A DNA stretch of 64,000 nucleotides from assembly GCF_003573695.1 (NCBI RefSeq), contig NC_039364.1, positions 233,671,656 through 233,735,655 on the forward strand, read 5' to 3'. Made by a program: the position numbers and the translations under genes. This stretch comes from Papaver somniferum. Taxonomy: Eukaryota; Streptophyta; Magnoliopsida; Ranunculales; Papaveraceae. Below the pieces are notes generated by a model. That model saw nothing but the letters and a program-made list of their open reading frames with translations, did no database searches and was not told the DNA's origin. Below, in pieces: positions 58,751-64,000 of this stretch; the first letter of the stretch is position 1; the number at the start of each line of letters is the position of its first letter.

Positions 58751-59575
58751 ACAGTTTTTTTTGATAAGAATAAAATTTTATTTAAGTTCAGGTGAAGTTT
58801 TGGTCATTTTTAAGAAGACCACAAATAGCAGAATCATAGTTTCCGGAGGATTCAAGTGGCCTTGTTGTTTGCCTGATATTTTTGGCAATATCATCTGTAA
58901 CTTGATTATCGTCTCGACTGACATCATTAAACTCACAAAAAGAAAAATTAGAGATTAAGTATTTGATCTCCTCTATTAAGTTTTTATTCTCCCATTGAAT
59001 GGGAAGAATATTCCCATTAATGAAACCAATAACCAGTTTTGCATGCGTGAAAACTTCTTCTCCTTTTCCCATGATAATGCTTCCCTGATTGACATGCACT
59101 CCACGGCTTCTGGATTTAATGGTCCATCTTCATTGCTCCCTTTGATTCCAAGACATGTACATGTATGGTCACGTAAAACAATACCCGTACCAAACTGATT
59201 AGTATCCTTATCAAAAGAACCATCAATATTAAACTTAACCACATCCATACAAGGAGGACTCTAATCAGATTTATTATTACTATCTTTATATGTAAAGGAC
59301 TGTGTTGGGTCAATGTAATGCATGTGCGAAGATAAATGATATTGAATCTTGTGCACTGTTGTACGAGGGTTTAGAGAAACTCCCTGGAAGACAACATCAC
59401 ACCTATCCTTCCAGAGAATTCACATGCCAATAATACATGTGAGCAACCATCTAGAATCTTGTTCATGATCAGGTGAAGAGAACCAGCTAGTAGCCCATTC
59501 TGACATTGAGTTGCAGTTATTTCTCACATCATGTATATTAATGTTTATGCCCCTCCAAACCACTCTGGCATGCCT
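58750..59575 (-). pseudogene. 5'-truncated LINE: zf-RVT end and RNase H domain
   Basis: Minus strand: ARVVWRGININIHD.. leads (with an internal stop) to ..ILWKDRCDVVFQ, a typical zf-RVT-to-linker segment. Then comes VVKFNIDGSFDKDTNQFGTG (first RNase H Asp), IVLRDHT and PEAVECMSIREAL (Glu). After a frameshift near 59,080 follow ..LVIGFINGN.. and CEFNDVSRDDNQVTDDIAKN. The 3' end is the A-rich strand at 58,750-58,760 (plus-strand poly-T). Endonuclease and reverse transcriptase are missing. Confidence 0.8.
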
Positions 59576-60803
59576 ACATTAATAATAATACTTAATTGCT
59601 CATAATAAATAATTCATTAATTCTTCATTTACCTTAATTTAATTAATCTAATAAATAATTTCATTAATAAATATTTATCTTAATTAATCTAATAAATGCA
59701 TAGTTTCACTAATAAATAAATTTAGTAAAAAATTACATCAATAGACATTATTAGTGGTAGTGGAATACGTATGGGTGGCAGAAGAGGTGACAAATGTTAC
59801 CGAGTGGTTGGGGAGGTAACATTAGTGTTGATGGAAGAAATAATGACGATAAGTAGTCTTTATGGTGGTGGGTGTCGGTGAGTCGTAGTGAACAATATTA
59901 GTTTAGTGTCTTTACAACGCGAATAATATTGTACTGTGAAAAATGTAATTAGTTGTTTTTAGCCCGATTAACAAAGGCAGATACCAAATATTTGAAGGAT
60001 GATAACATATCATATAAGAAAAAACAATCATGACCGATGGATCACCCATGTATTACCCCTACTATTTTTAGTACCCGATCGTATAAATTGTGGTTTTACT
60101 ATTAAGAATCAAATTGATTGTAATATAAAGTTGATTGTAATATAAAAGAGGACGTAACAAGAAAAAAAAAGATAAATTAATTGACGACTTAAGTTTGTTC
60201 AACCTAAATTTTATACATGATGTTTGTGGTTAAAATTAAAAGTGTGCCGAAGGACCTACCGGATATGGGTGGCGCTGGTGGTGGAGAAATGAGTGGTAGA
60301 AAGTGGTTTTGTAGTGGTAGCGGGTGTTGAAGAGTAGTAATATACTATGTTAATTCTTTTTTGCCACAAAGGATATAACATTGTAAAATTGTGAAGATGT
60401 GGTTGATTGTCCTAATAATAAAATAGTATTGGTTTTAGAAAAAAAAAATACCTGAATGTCACGCGATATAATAGCTATAAATGAACTGCATGAGTAAAAA
60501 TTAGTACACAAAAAATAGCTTATTACTGTGTCGTTACGGCACAGGTTATACCCTAGCTAGGTATTCGTTTCTCCCTGTTTCTTTATTACAAAATGAAGTT
60601 GACTAAGTTAGACAAGATAAAAAGCGGTCTTGATTTTTCCTCCCAATTGATAAGTTTACGGTTATAGTCGATTCCATGAATACACACTTTAATTGAGAAG
60701 GAATGCATTACATATTATCTTTTTTCCATATCAATAATCAAAATAAAAATGGAGAAATTGCTCGACTTAAAATAACAAACCTACCTTCCCATAAAACTAA
60801 CAC
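59576..60803. other. AT-rich interval with GGTGG-rich patches
   Basis: No gene is supported. Two G-rich patches (about 59,750-59,890 and 60,255-60,330) share atgggtggc and gtggtgg-type words, suggesting a decayed duplication. Nothing else recognised. Confidence 0.4.
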
Positions 60804-60974
60804 CCGGTAGGCAGTGGCGGAACTAAAATACACGGGTGTTGGTGGCTTAGAAACTAATTAGATTGGTAGGGGTGGCTTAAGCCTATGTTTTAGGCATGAT
60901 TATCTTTTGCAAACTCAAAACCACTATAAAATTTCTGAACCAAGTCTACATGTAGTTCCGTCATTGCCGGTAGG
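60804..60974. mobile_element. 155-bp hAT-type MITE with perfect 8-bp duplication
   Basis: The element spans 60,812-60,966. The left end is CAGTGGCGGAACT and the right end (inverted) is CAATGACGGAACT, 11 of 13 identical. It is flanked by ccggtagg at 60,804-60,811 and again at 60,967-60,974. CAGTGGCGGA is a common terminus of plant Ac-like hAT elements. No coding capacity. Confidence 0.9.
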
Positions 60975-61410
60975 AGAAGTGATTTAAAAACTCTAATTCT
61001 CATTTTTTAAACAAACGAAAATCAGAAAGAAAATTGGGAAGAAAAGATAGATTGCAGATATTCTCCCATAAAAAGTCGTATGCGTAGAAAATTAATATGA
61101 GTTACTTTGAACATTTACCTGATTCATTGATAACACATCATACGATCATTTGATAATAAAATTTCATGCAAGAGTACGGTGCACCATAAAATTTCATGCC
61201 GGTGCACCTACAATCACTCTCCGTTATGTTACCTATTAATGTTATTGCATGTTATTAATGACCCCATAATAGGAATATGAAAGTGTTATTGCATGTTACC
61301 TACTATACTATATCAGGTAGACTGTGAATGCACCTCCACAAGTAAACTTATAACTACGCTATACAAATATCTCATTTATTTGGAGAGCAGCAAAATGCAT
61401 CATTTCATAC

Positions 61411-61565
61411 CTTTGTGCTGGATTCGGCGGAACAACACCATCTCTTCCAAGTATTATAAATAACTTCACGTAACTCGCTAACCATGTATCAGATGACTGT
61501 GTTACAAAATCACATAGCTGATTTGTTGACAGGTGCGATACGTTGCCTGATTTAATTACAAGTCC
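61411..61565 (-). CDS. Exon of an unidentified gene
   Basis: A 155-nt open exon with clean acceptor (ctgatag at 61,566) and donor (gtatga at 61,410), reading GLVIKSGNVSHLS.., CDFVTQSSDTWLASYVKLF and IILGRDGVVPPNPAQ. The composition and splice sites look like a real coding exon, not a repeat. I do not recognise the family. It lies in the same orientation as the exons at 63,023-63,249, and may belong to the same gene. No exon further downstream was identified with confidence. Confidence 0.5.
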
Positions 61566-62034
61566 CTATCAGAATTAGAAAAAAACTGTTAATGAGTTGC
61601 TAGAAAGCTTTAGCCAACCCCAATTTGAGGTAAAAAGATTCGTTGGTGTTGCCCCATTGTGTTTTTGACTGAAACACCCCCAACTGCTAAAGGTTTTATA
61701 CATCATCTAACGACCGAATACCATGTGTTCACCACATTTAGACGAATAACAGGTTTCACAGACAAATGGTATTGTATGTTCTGCCCATATTGCCTCGCAG
61801 ATTCCAAGAAAGGGGCATACTAAACGCTGGTGTTTCACATTTCCAAGAATCTTGCTGACCCAGAACGAGGTAATTGAATAATAATGCTATGGTTTTTAAT
61901 ATGAAGCATTCTCGAAAATACATGACCAAATATAATCTACAACGACCAGGATGCAAATAATGGATATAGAGGACTTGGCTGGAGGATCTGCTACGCCACG
62001 AGGAAAGACGCAGAAGATTTAAAATAATGTAGCG

Positions 62035-62180
62035 TCGGATGGCCCTTCACAAGGTTTGTACTTTGTACTACCATATCTCTAATGACAGCTACATGTTGGT
62101 ATGGACGACACTCTCTTCCATGATAGTCATTCGATGCAGCTGCTTTCCCCGAGTCATGTGTTTGAAGTCCTATATGAGAT
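62035..62180 (-). other. Open, possibly exonic stretch
   Basis: A minus-strand frame is open for about 55 codons behind an ag (~62,176), reading ..DYHGRECRPYQHVAVIRDMV... Not recognised and no firm donor found. It could be a further exon of the same gene or chance. Confidence 0.2.
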
Positions 62181-62559
62181 TTGCCGCAAACAGACCGAGT
62201 AGATATTCTTTTTTATTTTTTAGTTTTGAAGCAAAACTCTGGGATATGGTGATAAGATGCTTAGCAAAAAATGAAATCTGGGACTCTAAGGTCAGGCACC
62301 ACGTCTCAAACTTGTGCCTGCACTTATAAGAAAATGAAACCTGAACACTTTCGATTCTAGTTTTCGCTCAGCATTTTGGATTTCGTATGTATGAATAACT
62401 CATTCTCTACACCTTTGAAAGTTGTACTTAGCATTTCAACTTAGCACAAGGCAACAAATTCCAAATATTTACACAACCAAGACATTGAAGACATTTAATC
62501 AAGGTAAATAAGTATAACAGTCTCCTCTTCGCTATACAACAGATTCAAGAAGCATATGT

Positions 62560-62880
62560 ATCGCACCTAAGATATATAGAAAATTGGTTAAAAAGACCAA
62601 AATCATGGGTGAAAAAGACTTGTACATTTTGATACCGTTTAAATGGACAAAAATGAAAAAGATACTGTTTAAATGGCCAAAAATTTAAAAGTAGCCAGGA
62701 TGTAACCAGTTTCATCCTACCAATTTTCAAATACTTTTTTTTATTTTTAATTTACACAGGATGCATCCAGTTTCATCCTTGCTATTTTTTAAGTTTAAGC
62801 CAGGATGAATCCAGTTTCATCCTTGCTATTTTTTTTGTCCATTTCACCCATATTAATGTTTTAAAAATATTTGGACAAAC
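62560..62880. mobile_element. MITE-like repeat with aggatg..catcc hairpin units
   Basis: The outer arms are inverted: left atgggtgaaaaagac (about 62,605), right gtccatttcacccat (about 62,838). Inside are three copies of aggatg(t/c/a)a(a/t)ccagtttcatcc at about 62,696, 62,759 and 62,803. Each is itself a short hairpin (ggatgaa / ttcatcc), and two are followed by ttgctatttttt. No target duplication assigned. Confidence 0.55.
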
Positions 62881-63022
62881 GACCCATTTTCCGTAAGATA
62901 TACTATAGGTCTGTATTTCTTACATTAAAACTATAAAAAGTTCTCTCTTCAAGGTCATATAGACACAATTTATGTCTGACAGTCTTGAAGGGTAATGTAA
63001 AAGTGTTGCAGACTGAAATTAC

Positions 63023-63088
63023 CTTTTGATTTAGGCCTTGACCATACGTAACTTCATAAAAAAGTTTCATCAGCATCTCTTCTTCTAC
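63023..63088 (-). CDS. Exon of an unidentified coiled-coil gene
   Basis: A 66-nt exon (22 codons) with acceptor ..ttgaag and donor gtaatt, reading VEEEMLMKLFYEV then TYGQGLNQK. It joins in frame to the exon at 63,177-63,249, giving a continuous heptad-like helix ..HELHRLQ-VEEEMLMKL... The match of phase, helix register and short exon size supports a real gene. Family not identified. Confidence 0.55.
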
Positions 63089-63176
63089 CTTCAACAAACT
63101 AAAGTAATGAAGAAGTAAGGAATAAGAAAACGCAATAAAATCGATATTAGTATGAACCAGCTAGCAGCAATAAAAC

Positions 63177-63249
63177 CTGGAGCCTATGTAACTCATGTGA
63201 CATTAATCTGTACGCTTCAATTAGGACTTCCCTTTGCTTTTCCAAGTGC
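63177..63249 (-). CDS. Exon of an unidentified coiled-coil gene (preceding exon)
   Basis: A 73-nt exon with acceptor tttgcag (63,250) and donor ccag|gtttta (63,176), reading HLEKQREVLIEAYRLM then SHELHRLQ, a charged amphipathic helix. It splices in frame to 63,088-63,023. A possible earlier exon ends at a good donor (cataaag|gtaagt, 63,435), but its frame does not join cleanly, so it may be an untranslated or skipped exon. Confidence 0.55.
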
Positions 63250-64000
63250 CTGCAAAAAGTACATTTAGACCTACTCAGGTTCAAAACATACAACAAAGAG
63301 ATGATATGAACAGAAAGTAAAAGTAGAGATCAGTTGAACATCTCCACCGAGTAGTTTCCCTCCATTCCTGGATACGAAACACGAAACTCCTACAGTGTAC
63401 GAAATTGGAGCCAAGAAGTTGTGTACAAACTTACCTTTATGCCATGTTCGCGTAATCCAGCAGTTTATTAGCGTGTTAGATGACTTTCAGGAGACTAGAC
63501 ACCAAAAGAGAAAGGGGCAGCCAGTAGGTTTGATATTTACACTCCGCTAGTTTTGATTGTGGTAAAATTAACAGCAAAGAAAGACTGGTATTGACAGTGA
63601 AAAAAAAAATCAGCTATAAAAGAAGACTGGAGTGACATCTTTGTATGCACCTCTTTGGTAAGACATTTTGAACTGATTAACTGCACCTCTACAACGAACT
63701 ACTTGCAATCAGCTAATGTGGTAAACATACATCACTGGAAGAACATTTTGCACTCTAGTTTTTACACAAGGCTTTTAGACTATAAGGCTTTTAGTCTCAA
63801 ACTTTGTGTCCGCACTTGAAATGTTTGAAATCTAGTAACATTTTCTGGATTCTAGGCTTTGCTCCTGCATTTGAGTTTTGTGCTCCCATACACTAGCCAA
63901 ATGTATCTTACATGACGGAAATCTGGCATCCCATTCATCGTTAGATTAAATAGGAAGTTATTAGTCCCACATAATGTGTAAGTGAAAATTGTCCTGAAAG
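63250..64000. other. Window end; no further feature supported
   Basis: Apart from the donor-like site at 63,435 (minus strand), no coding or repeat feature can be supported here. Upstream exons of the gene at 61.4-63.25 kb may lie beyond the window. Confidence 0.35.

Overview
This is a stretch of plant nuclear DNA: AT-rich, with spliced genes (GT..AG introns), Copia/Sirevirus-type and Ty3/Gypsy-type LTR retrotransposons, plant L1-type LINEs, hAT elements and Stowaway MITEs. The gene content (group I WRKY factor, F-box-associated protein, CCR-like reductase exon) suggests a eudicot. A basal eudicot such as a Papaveraceae member would fit, but that is an inference from overall feel and not proven. 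No bacterial, organellar, rRNA, tRNA or CRISPR feature was recognised.

Layout. 1-7.5 kb: decayed Sirevirus-like Copia fragments and LTR pieces. 7.6-12.6 kb: one isolated reductase exon, an AT-rich LTR element, and a frameshifted F-box-associated pseudogene. 13.6-16.2 kb (minus): the one clearly intact gene, a four-exon WRKY3/WRKY4-like transcription factor whose exons join to 523 codons. 16.76-21.69 kb: an almost complete but dead LINE with a 15-bp target-site duplication, which split a small open frame upstream of the WRKY gene. 22-25.3 kb: fold-back DNA with a (TA)n tract, a Stowaway MITE, an unidentified 143-codon frame with one stop, and a LINE tail. 25.3-27 kb: nothing recognisable.

27-51 kb is a nested retrotransposon nursery. 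It holds two LTRs of a TGTAACA-type Gypsy family, two incomplete copies of a second Gypsy family (gag side at 28.5-30.0 kb, pol side at 35.3-38.0 kb), and a plus-strand Sirevirus-like element whose 5' LTR starts inside the Gypsy reverse transcriptase. That LTR was itself split by a ~4.8-kb CACTA-like element carrying fragments of cellular genes. The Sirevirus gag is cut off by a minus-strand LTR of a related family.

51-64 kb: AT-rich DNA, then a very clear nest of two hAT transposons, each with its own perfect 8-bp target duplication (54.2-57.3 kb). After that come a CTNNBL1-like ARM-repeat fragment, a 5'-truncated LINE, a 155-bp hAT MITE with a perfect 8-bp duplication, and at 61.4-63.25 kb several well-formed minus-strand exons of a gene I cannot name.

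The genes form no operon or pathway. The biology here is how transposons nest, capture and split host sequence around one living WRKY locus. The most distinctive items are the double hAT nest, the gene-fragment-carrying CACTA-like element inside an LTR, and the open frame split by the LINE.
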